NCBI GenBank assembly: GCA_023131555.1
Contig: JAGLZJ010000042.1
Span: 1 to 7,086, forward strand
Source of the DNA: Candidatus Bathyarchaeota archaeon
GTDB lineage: Archaea > Thermoproteota > Bathyarchaeia > Bathyarchaeales > SOJC01
Direction of reading: 5' to 3'
DNA length: 7,086 nucleotides
Shown: one piece after another, positions 1 to 6,264 of the stretch
Position numbering within the stretch: position 1 is the stretch's first letter
Layout: every line of letters begins with the position of its first letter
Translations under genes and position numbers: made by a program
The notes under the pieces: generated by a model
The model's input: the letters and a program-made list of their open reading frames with translations, nothing else
Told to the model about the DNA's origin: nothing
Database searches by the model: none

Positions 1-458
1 TGAATATTTTCGCGATTCTTTTCGCAGTCCTAATTTCAGTTTACGTAGGCAGCTTCTTCTCTTGGAAGACTGTTCTAGTCTTCACCGCCCTAATTACCGC
101 TATGGATGTAATTCAGGTTTTCATAACCGGGCACATGGGCGAATCAGCCCAAAGATTAATCGAGCTTGATCTGCCGCTATTGATCGATGTGCCGACTTTT
201 CCATGGAAGGGCGGATTTCGCCTGGGTGTCGGAGACCTTTTCTTAGCTGGGCTTCTAGCGATTAGAACAGCAGAGAAATTTGGTAAGAAAGCTTACATCC
301 TAACCTCGATCTCATCCGGCATCGCTTTCCTACTATTCGTAATTGTGGTTCTCAACATCAACTTCACGAGCTACTTCCCTGCAACGGTAGTTGTCGTTAC
401 TGGTTGGCTCCTTGGATTGGGCTTGTTTCACTTTTTGAGAACCTATGGGGGCATTTAG
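1..458 (+). CDS. Presenilin-like A22 family intramembrane aspartyl protease, C-terminal part (5' truncated by window)
   Basis: The frame is open from base 3 to the TAG at 456-458, so the gene probably begins before the window; the first ATG inside it (102) lies within a membrane segment and is unlikely to be the true start. An ATG ending at base 2 cannot be excluded because base 0 is not visible. The fragment is very hydrophobic, with about four membrane segments. It resembles the archaeal presenilin/signal peptide peptidase family (GxGD proteases, which cut peptides within the membrane): an Asp at 105-107 in the context AMDVIQVFITGHM matches the usual YD motif region, and GVGD at 225-236 matches the GxGD motif. 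Near the C terminus FPATVV (375-392) sits where the PAL motif is expected, but with Thr for Leu. It ends 50 bp before uL3, which has its own TATA-like element, so it is probably not part of the ribosomal operon. The family call rests on motifs only. Confidence 0.68.
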   Translation, partial: NIFAILFAVLISVYVGSFFSWKTVLVFTALITAMDVIQVFITGHMGESAQRLIELDLPLLIDVPTFPWKGGFRLGVGDLFLAGLLAIRTAEKFGKKAYILTSISSGIAFLLFVIVVLNINFTSYFPATVVVVTGWLLGLGLFHFLRTYGGI

Positions 459-463
459 TAACC

Positions 464-500
464 TTTATAACTTTTCATCAGCATTGAAAGACGACGAGTG
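464..500 (+). promoter_or_regulatory. Probable promoter and weak Shine-Dalgarno of the uL3-uL4-uL23 operon
   Basis: A TATA-like TTTATAA lies at 464-470 in the short gap after the protease gene. Archaeal transcription normally begins about 25 nt beyond the TATA box, which gives a start near 490 and a short leader. GAGTG at 496-500, 8 nt before the ATG, is a weak ribosome-binding match. The transcription start is inferred. Confidence 0.5.
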
Positions 501-508
501 GAAAAAAA

Positions 509-1519
509 ATGGGGCATAGAAAGAAAAGTGCTCCGAAGCGCGGTTCTTTAGCTTACTTGCCTAGAGGGCGCGCCGCTCGTGAAACAGGTCGAATCCGCTA
601 CTGGCCTCCAACGACTCAAGGTCCTAGACTCCTAGGATTCGCGGGTTACAAAGCTGGTATGACTCACGTGTATTATATTGAAGATCATCCTCACTCACCA
701 AACTTCGGGAAGGAAGTCAACCACTCCGCTACTGTTGTTGAAGTACCACCAATCTTGGCTTGCGGATTGAGAGCATATGCCCAGACAGAATACGGGCTGA
801 AAACGTTTGCTGAAGCTTGGGTGAAAGAACCCCCCGCAGATCTACAGCGCATACTAACACTGCCGGACCAATTCAAAACTGAAAAGGGTCTGAAGAAAAT
901 AGAAGAAAACTTAGATAAGATCACTGAGTTACGGCTTCTTACGATTACTCAGCCACGGTTGACGAGTGTTTCGAAGAAGAAACCAGCTTTCATGGAAATC
1001 AAGGTTGACGGAGGATCCCGAAAAGAGGTCTTCGAATACGCCAAGGAGTTAATTGGAAAGACCATAACTCTTACTGAAGTCTTCAAAGAAGGACAATACG
1101 TAGATATTGTCGCTGTAACTAAGGGAAAGGGCTGGCAAGGGCCTGTGAAGCGCTGGGGTGTAAAAATTCTTCCTCGCAAATCAAGGAAGACGAAGAGGGG
1201 TGTAGCCGTAATCGGACCGTGGAAGCCACCAAGAGTGCTCTACACTGTTCCCAGAGCGGGACAGATGGGCTACCATCAGAGGACCGAGTACAATAAGCGC
1301 ATCCTCAAGATAGGCATTGATGGCAAAGAGGTCACCCCAAAGGGCGGATTTGTTAAATATGGAAATGTAAAAGCATCCTTCGTTTTACTGGATGGCAGTG
1401 TACCGGGTCCTAAAAAGCGGCTAGTTCGTCTTCGCCATCCTGCAAGAGAACCGAAGAGAGCAAGCGAAGAACCTCCAAAGCTCATTCATCTCTCTCTTAA
1501 AAGTCAACAGGGAGCCTGA
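509..1519 (+). CDS. rpl3: Large-subunit ribosomal protein uL3 (L3), archaeal type
   Basis: At 336 aa this is the usual length of archaeal/eukaryotic-type uL3, well above the bacterial length of about 210 aa. uL3 is an early-assembling 23S rRNA-binding protein whose extended loops reach the peptidyl transferase centre. The ATG start gives the characteristic N terminus GHRKKSAPKRGSLAYLPR (residues 2-19). The conserved basic loop region is present: KGKGWQGPVKRWGVK (205-219), PRKSRKTKRG (222-231) and the GYHQRTEYNKRI segment (254-265). The PGPKKRLVRLR motif (299-309) closes the fold, followed by a charged tail of about 27 residues. It is the first gene of a three-gene ribosomal operon; its TGA stop is 14 nt before the uL4 start and overlaps the uL4 Shine-Dalgarno. 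No truncation or missing motif was seen. Confidence 0.97.
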   Translation: MGHRKKSAPKRGSLAYLPRGRAARETGRIRYWPPTTQGPRLLGFAGYKAGMTHVYYIEDHPHSPNFGKEVNHSATVVEVPPILACGLRAYAQTEYGLKTFAEAWVKEPPADLQRILTLPDQFKTEKGLKKIEENLDKITELRLLTITQPRLTSVSKKKPAFMEIKVDGGSRKEVFEYAKELIGKTITLTEVFKEGQYVDIVAVTKGKGWQGPVKRWGVKILPRKSRKTKRGVAVIGPWKPPRVLYTVPRAGQMGYHQRTEYNKRILKIGIDGKEVTPKGGFVKYGNVKASFVLLDGSVPGPKKRLVRLRHPAREPKRASEEPPKLIHLSLKSQQGA

Positions 1520-1522
1520 GGT
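1518..1522 (+). promoter_or_regulatory. Shine-Dalgarno of uL4 overlapping the uL3 stop
   Basis: GAGGT begins inside the uL3 TGA stop codon and lies 11 nt before the TTG at 1534. It supports that non-ATG start and suggests coupled translation of uL3 and uL4. Confidence 0.6.
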
Positions 1523-1533
1523 CGCTGAGAAAA

Positions 1534-2313
1534 TTGGCGAAGAAATGCAGCATCTACACGCTTCAAGGAAAAGCTGTCAGCAAAACCATGCTTCCATCGG
1601 TCTTCGAGACCCCATTACGTCCAGATGTCATCAAAAGGGCTGTTTTGGCAATTCAGTCCCACAGATTCCAACCTCAGGGGCGAGATCCAAGGGCTGGAAA
1701 GAGGACGACAGCTGAATCCAGAGGAGTTGGATTAGGAATTTCTAGGGTACCTCGAATAAAGGGAGGAAATCGCGCTGCTTTCGGAGTCAGTATAGTAGGC
1801 GGCCATCGCGCCCATCCCTCCAAGTCTGAGAAAGAAATTGGTCGGAGAATCCCTCGAAAAGAGATGAACTTAGCCTTACGGTCCGCTATTGCTGCGACTG
1901 GGAACAGAGAGACAGTTGCACGACGAGGTCACCTGATTGACGACGTTCCAGAGTTCCCTTTGATCGCAGTCGACGACATAGAACAATTGCAGAAGACAAA
2001 GGAAGTGGAGAATGTCTTCCTGCAGCTAGGCGTTTGGGCGGATGTTTTCAGGGCTAAGGAGAGCCGCAAGGTACGAGCGGGAAAAGGCAAGATGCGGGGA
2101 AGAAGATACAAACAGGCCGTTGGTCCTCTTCTAGTCGTTTCTGGGGGCGGAAACGTCTGCAAGGCTGCTAGAAACCTCCCGGGGGTCGATGCCACACAGA
2201 TAGAGCGTATTAACGCTGAAATGTTGGCACCAGGAACACATCCCGGCAGACTTGCAGTATGGTCCAAGTCCGCCTTCGAACGCCTGAATGAGCAGTTTAA
2301 TGGAAGCGAATAG
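1534..2313 (+). CDS. rpl4: Large-subunit ribosomal protein uL4 (L4), archaeal type
   Basis: At 259 aa this is the normal size of archaeal uL4 (eukaryotic L4e/L1 type). It binds 23S rRNA, and its long loop lines the peptide exit tunnel. The TTG start is chosen because it gives MAKKCSIYTLQG, a typical N terminus, and sits behind a GAGGT element at the uL3 stop. Recognisable parts are FETPLRPDVIKRAV (24-37), the loop region with DPRAGKRTTAESRGVGLGISR (51-71, Arg/Gly-rich), GGHRAHPS (89-96), the conserved RAGKGKMRGRRYK (181-193) and the C-terminal HPGRLAVWSKSAFERL (236-251). It is the second gene of the uL3-uL4-uL23 operon; only 2 nt separate its TAG from the uL23 start. Confidence 0.97.
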   Translation: MAKKCSIYTLQGKAVSKTMLPSVFETPLRPDVIKRAVLAIQSHRFQPQGRDPRAGKRTTAESRGVGLGISRVPRIKGGNRAAFGVSIVGGHRAHPSKSEKEIGRRIPRKEMNLALRSAIAATGNRETVARRGHLIDDVPEFPLIAVDDIEQLQKTKEVENVFLQLGVWADVFRAKESRKVRAGKGKMRGRRYKQAVGPLLVVSGGGNVCKAARNLPGVDATQIERINAEMLAPGTHPGRLAVWSKSAFERLNEQFNGSE

Positions 2314-2315
2314 TC

Positions 2316-2576
2316 TTGGATCCATATGACGTAATCTTGTATCCATTGATGACTGAAGTTGCCAGTCGGCTTCTTGAAACAGAGAACAAGTTGGTCTTTG
2401 TTGTAAGCCTGAAGGCGGGAAAAAAGGATATTCAAAAGGCGGTTGAGAATCTCTACGAAGTGAAGGTCGCGAGAGTCAATGTTCTCGTCACCCCTCGCAA
2501 TGAGAAGAAAGCCTTTGTTAAACTGCACCCTGACTACAAGGCTGTAGATGTGGCAATCAAATTAGGTATCCTCTGA
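2316..2576 (+). CDS. rpl23: Large-subunit ribosomal protein uL23 (L23), archaeal type
   Basis: At 86 aa this is the standard length of archaeal uL23, which sits at the exit-tunnel rim and forms part of the docking site for SRP and other nascent-chain factors. The TTG start, 2 nt after the uL4 stop, is needed to include the conserved PYDVILYPLMTE (residues 3-14). The family core follows: ENKLVFVVSLKAGKKDIQKAV (23-43, ending in the rRNA-binding helix), LYEVKVARVNVLVTPR (46-61) and the closing KAFVKLHPDYKAVDVAIKLGIL. A purine-rich GGAAG at 2302-2306 may act as a weak ribosome-binding site inside the uL4 tail. Oddly, uL2 does not follow; the next gene lies on the opposite strand. Confidence 0.96.
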   Translation: MDPYDVILYPLMTEVASRLLETENKLVFVVSLKAGKKDIQKAVENLYEVKVARVNVLVTPRNEKKAFVKLHPDYKAVDVAIKLGIL

Positions 2577-2716
2577 TCATATGTTGGTTCTATGCACAAC
2601 CTGGCATTTATAGACAGGCTGTTCATACGTGGCAAGTTACACTCTGATGCCTTAAATCCAGGCTGTGGTGCAGAGTAATCTCCGACTTCACCGTCTGCCG
2701 AATGAAAGTTGGCGCA

Positions 2717-4195
2717 TTAAGGCGTGTACTTGAAGGGATGTCTTGATCTATCCTTATTCCTGATCACTTCACTTGGAGAAGGTCTGCCTTCGAGTGCTCT
2801 CAATAAGGCATGATGCATGGCTTTGTAGTTGTTTATGTAGACTCTCTGCCGATCCACAGCCGAAGGATGTACGAATACGTTTGCAATGACAATCATCTCT
2901 TCTGCAGTCTGCTTCAACAGATTGTTTTCAGCTAAAGTGTCGGCGACAGCCTTAGCAATACCAGCCTGTGCGGGACCGTACACCATACTGGCTTGTCGCA
3001 TATTTCGTATTGTAACAGTCGGAACCATCAAGGTAATAGGTTTCACCATGATGTTGGGTTCCAGTATGGCGACAAGCGCCTCATGTCCGGGGGTTGGATT
3101 TGCCTTTGCCCTAGCGTAAGCGACTCCAACAGGGCCATCCTTGTTGCCAATCATTAGATCAATGTGGGCTACCTCAGCGTCTTTACCCGCTAATGCCTCA
3201 CCAACGCGGAGGCTTAGTTCACGAATGGTCTGGGGCGTTATATGTACTGCTTTGAATCTCTCTTCAAGCGGTACTTCTTCGGTCTCGAGCTTGATTTGCC
3301 TAGGCTTAGCCTTGCCAAGCTTTTCAAGCTCAAGCCGCAACTCCTCACTAGCTTCATAGGTCAACTCGCCACCTAGGCTGAGTGGTAACCGAACAATTCC
3401 TACGTCGATACCTATAATGCTCAAAGCCTCCTTACTGGCCACCGCTCCGCTCTGAGCTGTGATTCTTGCTATCTTTTGAACTCCGTATTGAAGCTCCCGA
3501 GCACGCTCAAGATTATTCTTCTTTGTTTCTCGGTAGATCTCTACCCAGATTTCTGGGATGAAGTTTGCACTAGCAAGAATGGCGCCACTTGCCCCTGCGG
3601 CCAGCGCAGGCAAGACAACTTCATCATGACCACACATCACGTTAATCTTGTCACGCACCTTTTCCAGAACGGCTAGAATGAAGCTGAGCTGGCCACTGCT
3701 GTCTTTAAGACCTACTATGTTCGGGAGCTGAGCCAAGTCCTCTACCATCTGCCAAGGTAGCGGAAGACCCGTGCATTGAGGAATGTTGTAGAGGATTATC
3801 GGAATATCAACCTTAGAGGCGATTGTGAAATAGTGTTCATAGATCCCCCTGCTTGCTGATTTCAGGTAGTACGGTGTTACAACTAAAGCTGCGTCAGCTC
3901 CAGCATTCTTCGCGAACTTGACCATATTCAAAGCTTGATCAGTTCCACTCGCTCCTGCCCCTGCTACAACCGGGACTCTCCCGTTCACCTCATCAACAAC
4001 TACTTCAATTGCCTGCTTTTTCTCTTCGAGAGTCATGTTGACGAACTCTCCAGTGGTCCCGCATGGAACAACTCCTTCAACGCCCTTTTCGATACAGTAA
4101 TTGACCAATGTGCGTAATTGAGTCTCATCTACTCCATCACCATTTTTAGTGAAAGGAGTAACCAATGCTGGCATGATTCCCTTGGGCTTGAACAT
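2717..4195 (-). CDS. fae: Bifunctional DapA/NAL-superfamily aldolase fused to formaldehyde-activating enzyme (Fae)
   Basis: A single uninterrupted 492-aa reading frame with two complete enzyme domains. Residues 1 to about 294 are a Schiff-base (βα)8 aldolase of the dihydrodipicolinate synthase/N-acetylneuraminate lyase superfamily: CGTTGE (45-50), TPYY (107-110), YNIP with Tyr136, and GLKDSSG with Schiff-base Lys164. The position equal to E. coli DHDPS Arg138 is Cys141, so true DHDPS activity is doubtful. A charged linker (about 295-328) leads to a full Fae domain (329-492): VGEALAGKDAEVAHIDLMIG with the likely catalytic His344, NKDGPVG (351-357), LEPNIMVKP (378-386), VYGPAQAG (405-412), VFVHPSA (440-446) and the usual tail ending in HPF. 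Fae condenses formaldehyde with tetrahydromethanopterin to methylene-H4MPT. The ATG is supported by AGGAG 9 nt upstream. The gene is divergent from the 427-aa unknown. The domain calls are strong; the aldolase substrate is unknown. Confidence 0.93.
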   Translation of the reverse strand: MFKPKGIMPALVTPFTKNGDGVDETQLRTLVNYCIEKGVEGVVPCGTTGEFVNMTLEEKKQAIEVVVDEVNGRVPVVAGAGASGTDQALNMVKFAKNAGADAALVVTPYYLKSASRGIYEHYFTIASKVDIPIILYNIPQCTGLPLPWQMVEDLAQLPNIVGLKDSSGQLSFILAVLEKVRDKINVMCGHDEVVLPALAAGASGAILASANFIPEIWVEIYRETKKNNLERARELQYGVQKIARITAQSGAVASKEALSIIGIDVGIVRLPLSLGGELTYEASEELRLELEKLGKAKPRQIKLETEEVPLEERFKAVHITPQTIRELSLRVGEALAGKDAEVAHIDLMIGNKDGPVGVAYARAKANPTPGHEALVAILEPNIMVKPITLMVPTVTIRNMRQASMVYGPAQAGIAKAVADTLAENNLLKQTAEEMIVIANVFVHPSAVDRQRVYINNYKAMHHALLRALEGRPSPSEVIRNKDRSRHPFKYTP

Positions 4196-4200
4196 GAAAT

Positions 4201-4250
4201 AATTCTCCTGAATGATTGGGGTTGTATGAGCGGATAATGGCTTAAAATCC
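4201..4250 (-). promoter_or_regulatory. Promoter and Shine-Dalgarno of the aldolase-Fae gene
   Basis: Reading the minus strand, AGGAG (plus-strand 4205-4209) lies 9 nt before the ATG at 4195, a good ribosome-binding site. A TATA-like ATTTTAAG (4241-4248) about 46 nt before the ATG would place the transcript start near 4219 with a leader of about 24 nt. A second TATA-like element, CAATATAAG, lies further upstream (4290-4298). Confidence 0.5.
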
Positions 4251-4314
4251 TATTGGAGACGACTAAACGTTGCGCTCACGCTGAATGTCACTTATATTGA
4301 AACCGTGCATCCAT

Positions 4315-4330
4315 GCTTATTCTTATAAGC
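4315..4330. promoter_or_regulatory. Inverted repeat overlapping the TATA box of the 427-aa gene
   Basis: GCTTAT (4315-4320) and ATAAGC (4325-4330) form a perfect 6-bp dyad around TCTT. It contains the TTATAAG expected to serve as TATA box for the rightward gene (start near 4350, about 35 nt before the TTG). Because it is symmetric, it could also be read leftward. A regulator bound here would directly compete with TBP. Confidence 0.45.
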
Positions 4331-4374
4331 CCAGACCAAAATAGAATGCTTTTACTGTTGACCAGATGGTCTGG
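4331..4374. repeat. Inverted repeat CCAGACC / GGTCTGG in the divergent control region
   Basis: CCAGACC (4331-4337) directly abuts the TATA dyad, and its exact reverse complement GGTCTGG lies at 4368-4374, 12 nt before the likely TTG start. The 30-nt spacing could suit a DNA loop or two operator half-sites bracketing the transcription start, or a hairpin in the leader RNA. The second arm also sits in a near-palindrome, ACCAGATGGT (4361-4370). Confidence 0.4.
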
Positions 4375-4385
4375 TTGAGAATACA

Positions 4386-5669
4386 TTGACCGTGCTCAGA
4401 CGTAGATTGAAAATTGAAGAGAAAAACCTTCAGAGTATTAATGATTTTCTGCTTGATGAAGACAATCCTCTTGTAAGCCAACTGCTTGAACTCATCGAGA
4501 AATATGGAGGTGTTGATGATATCAACAAGAAGGCCAGAGAAGCTGGTCGCATCGACACTCTCATGAATTTACTGAGAAAAGCAGATTCTCCCTACACTGA
4601 GGACCTGGAGTGGCTCATTAAGCAACGAGATGCAGATGCCTTCATAAGCATACCAGAATACCGAAGAAAAATCCTTGGTGTCAAAGCTGACTCGATTGTC
4701 TTTAATGAATCTTTTGCGGTTACTCTCGAAATAAGCGCTTGCAACTATTTCAGTTGGATGATAGAAGAGGCGAAAAGGGCAATTACCCGTCAGGATCTTA
4801 TGCCAAGTCGATTCATTCGAGTTCGCTCCATGAAAGAGCAGTCCCAGGATTATGAAATCGCTGCTTTTGCAGCTGCGATGAAGATAATTGGCGCCTCCTT
4901 TGTTGAAACCCTTGACACCAAAGGAACTCTTCCTGGACCTGACGGTTTTCCCATCAATGTTCATCTGGGCGGTCCAGAGACAATCGCTGGCTATTTTGGT
5001 GGTGTAGGGATGCCAAATAAATATGCGTTGAAGTGGGTTGACGAATTTCTGCACTACTATACTAAATATGGTGTTCGACAGGTGTTGAACATAAACTCCG
5101 GAAGCGTGGTTTTGGGATATTTGTTGTACAAGCTGGGAATCGACATAGAGTTCAAGATTTCAGTTTTTCTAGGAAACGATAATCCCTACTCATGCTTTTG
5201 GACCCTCATGACTGCAAAGCTTTTCAGCCGAGAAGACGGAACAACTCCTCTTATAGGCTTCAATCTGGCAAACTCTGTGAACAACAGTACCATTGAGATG
5301 TCAGCAGAAATCAGGAACGCCTTTGGCTTCGAGGATATGGTTCGTCTCGAGCATCATATTCTGGAAACTTACAGGAGCATCGTCAGGCAACCTTACGATC
5401 GATTGGGTGAACTATTGGACATCGCAGATCATGTCGGGAACATCAGCGCAAAGCATGAAGGGGGATTGCTTGAAATTGAGAAGACCCGCGACCATCCCTC
5501 AGATATCCTTGACTATTTCATTTCCAAGAAAGACATTGAAGCGCAGCGCCTTATGGACAAGTTGACGATCAACTATCTTGATAAACACGATGCTCTGAAC
5601 AGAACAGCTGCAGCCCTTACCCAGCGAGGGCTCACTTTTCTTGCAGCTCAGAACCTGCACAGGGCATAA
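4386..5669 (+). CDS. Unrecognised 427-aa soluble protein, probably an enzyme
   Basis: I do not recognise this family. It has no signal peptide and no clear membrane segment. Residues 1-100 are charged and helical (LLELIEKYGGVDDINKKA, then SPYTEDLEWLIKQRDADAF, 68-86). From about 101 on it alternates strands and helices in a way that could be a TIM-type barrel, with glycine-rich and polar patches that look catalytic: GPDGFPINVHLGGPE (184-198, His193), LNINSGS (234-240), FLGNDNPYSCFW (261-272), NLANSVNNSTIEMSAE (293-308), RLEHHI (320-325) and AKHEGG (355-360). The likely start is TTG 4386; GTG 4392 is an alternative, and the frame is closed by a stop at 4359. Ribosome-binding signal is weak. It is transcribed divergently from the aldolase-Fae fusion, which suggests, without proving, a shared pathway or regulation. 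Confidence 0.85.
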   Translation: MTVLRRRLKIEEKNLQSINDFLLDEDNPLVSQLLELIEKYGGVDDINKKAREAGRIDTLMNLLRKADSPYTEDLEWLIKQRDADAFISIPEYRRKILGVKADSIVFNESFAVTLEISACNYFSWMIEEAKRAITRQDLMPSRFIRVRSMKEQSQDYEIAAFAAAMKIIGASFVETLDTKGTLPGPDGFPINVHLGGPETIAGYFGGVGMPNKYALKWVDEFLHYYTKYGVRQVLNINSGSVVLGYLLYKLGIDIEFKISVFLGNDNPYSCFWTLMTAKLFSREDGTTPLIGFNLANSVNNSTIEMSAEIRNAFGFEDMVRLEHHILETYRSIVRQPYDRLGELLDIADHVGNISAKHEGGLLEIEKTRDHPSDILDYFISKKDIEAQRLMDKLTINYLDKHDALNRTAAALTQRGLTFLAAQNLHRA

Positions 5670-5716
5670 AAGAGTCTTACGCCACAACGCCTGATGGGCG
5701 TCCTCGGTGATTGAAT

Positions 5717-6127
5717 CTAGGCTGATCTTCCTGCTGATCTCTTGATGACTGGTACAATCGGTCTCTGCAGTATGCCAATTTCTTTGGCGACGTTTTCACG
5801 TATGCCAATGTTGCTTATTTTGCGGCAGATGTGATTCAGTGAATTCTCTGTGAAGCTCAAAAGATTCTTTCCTTCCTTTGTGAGTTCGTAGACTTTCCGC
5901 GGTCTTTCATTGCCCAGATCCCAATGGCTCTTTATGTATCCTTTTTCAGCGAGGTGATTTAAGAGGGGGTATATTGTGCTAGGTCCAAAGTAGACCCCGA
6001 AATTCTTTCGGATGGTTGAGATTATCTGATATCCATGCATTGGTTTGGCGTTAAGGAACTGAAGTATGACTAGATCTAGTAGCCCCTTCATGAGCTTACC
6101 CTGCACTTCTTTAATTTCATGTCCCAT
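5717..6127 (-). CDS. PadR-family transcriptional regulator (136 aa)
   Basis: A winged-helix DNA-binding protein of the PadR family, usually dimeric repressors that respond to small molecules. Family marks: KLMKGLLDLVILQFLNAKPMHGYQI (11-35, helix 1 and the HGYxI turn), FGPSTIYPLLNHLAEKGYI (47-65, recognition helix region with the STIYPLL signature) and the wing ERPRKVYELTKEGKNLL (74-90). The C-terminal part (about 91-136) would be the dimerisation helix but is not a long canonical one, and it ends in a basic tail. The ATG start is supported by GAGGT 8 nt upstream (plus-strand 6136-6140). It converges on the 427-aa gene (47 nt apart) and diverges from a second PadR gene. Perfect dyads lie just upstream, consistent with autoregulation. 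Confidence 0.93.
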   Translation of the reverse strand: MGHEIKEVQGKLMKGLLDLVILQFLNAKPMHGYQIISTIRKNFGVYFGPSTIYPLLNHLAEKGYIKSHWDLGNERPRKVYELTKEGKNLLSFTENSLNHICRKISNIGIRENVAKEIGILQRPIVPVIKRSAGRSA

Positions 6128-6148
6128 TTTTTTCTACCTCATGTATTT

Positions 6149-6175
6149 GTGGCGAACAGTTTGTTTGTTCGCCAC
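6149..6175. promoter_or_regulatory. Perfect 10-bp inverted repeat upstream of the leftward PadR gene
   Basis: GTGGCGAACA (6149-6158) and TGTTCGCCAC (6166-6175) are exact reverse complements around a 7-nt centre. The element ends 8 nt before the Shine-Dalgarno of the leftward PadR gene. It could be a DNA operator for a dimeric regulator, or a stable hairpin in the leader of the PadR mRNA. It is more GC-rich than its surroundings and no T-run follows, so a terminator is unlikely. Confidence 0.6.
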
Positions 6176-6182
6176 GTATACA

Positions 6183-6204
6183 ATATGTCTCTTACGAGAC
6201 ATAT
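6183..6204. promoter_or_regulatory. Perfect 9-bp inverted repeat, candidate PadR operator
   Basis: ATATGTCTC (6183-6191) and GAGACATAT (6196-6204) flank TTAC. It contains an ATGT...ACAT dyad, the kind of half-site known for PadR regulators, here spaced by 10 nt, whereas a classic PadR site has about 8. A minus-strand TATA-like GTATATTAAG (6212-6221) would start transcription within this dyad, a good position for repression. Confidence 0.55.
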
Positions 6205-6206
6205 CT

Positions 6207-6264
6207 CAAGTCTTAATATACATCGAACGGTCATATAAGCATTGATGCGACCGCAAGTCATAAT
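6207..6264. repeat. Short direct repeat CAAGTC(T/A)TAAT between the PadR genes
   Basis: CAAGTCTTAAT (6207-6217) recurs as CAAGTCATAAT (6254-6264), 10 of 11 bases identical and 47 bp apart. Both copies run into AT-rich, TATA-like sequence, so they may be repeated promoter elements (a BRE/TATA-like unit). The match is short and could be chance. Confidence 0.25.

Noticed and set aside
1929..2528. A 199-codon open frame on the minus strand across uL4 and uL23
   Set aside because: It lies entirely opposite two certain ribosomal protein genes, and its translation is low-complexity with no recognisable domain; it is an antisense shadow.
2600..2666. Short repeats in the uL23-fusion gap (CCTGG/CCAGG, GGCAT/ATGCC, and CAGGCTGT twice) suggesting a small RNA gene
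   Set aside because: The stems are only 4-5 bp and do not form a tRNA or box C/D shape; no consistent C (RUGAUGA) and D (CUGA) boxes were found. I see nothing firm in this 140-bp gap.
2717..4195. Possibility that the aldolase-Fae join is two genes merged by a sequencing frameshift
   Set aside because: There is no stop, internal ribosome-binding site or frame change at the join; a plausible charged linker of about 35 residues connects the domains. Only a mis-assembly remains possible.
4569..5054. A 161-codon open frame on the minus strand inside the 427-aa gene
   Set aside because: It is antisense to a longer frame with protein-like composition and has no promoter, ribosome-binding site or domain of its own.
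5687..5701. Small hairpin ACGCC-TGATG-GGCGT between the converging 427-aa and PadR genes as a terminator
   Set aside because: The stem is 5 bp and no T-run follows on either strand; archaeal terminators rely mainly on T-runs, so the call is not supported.
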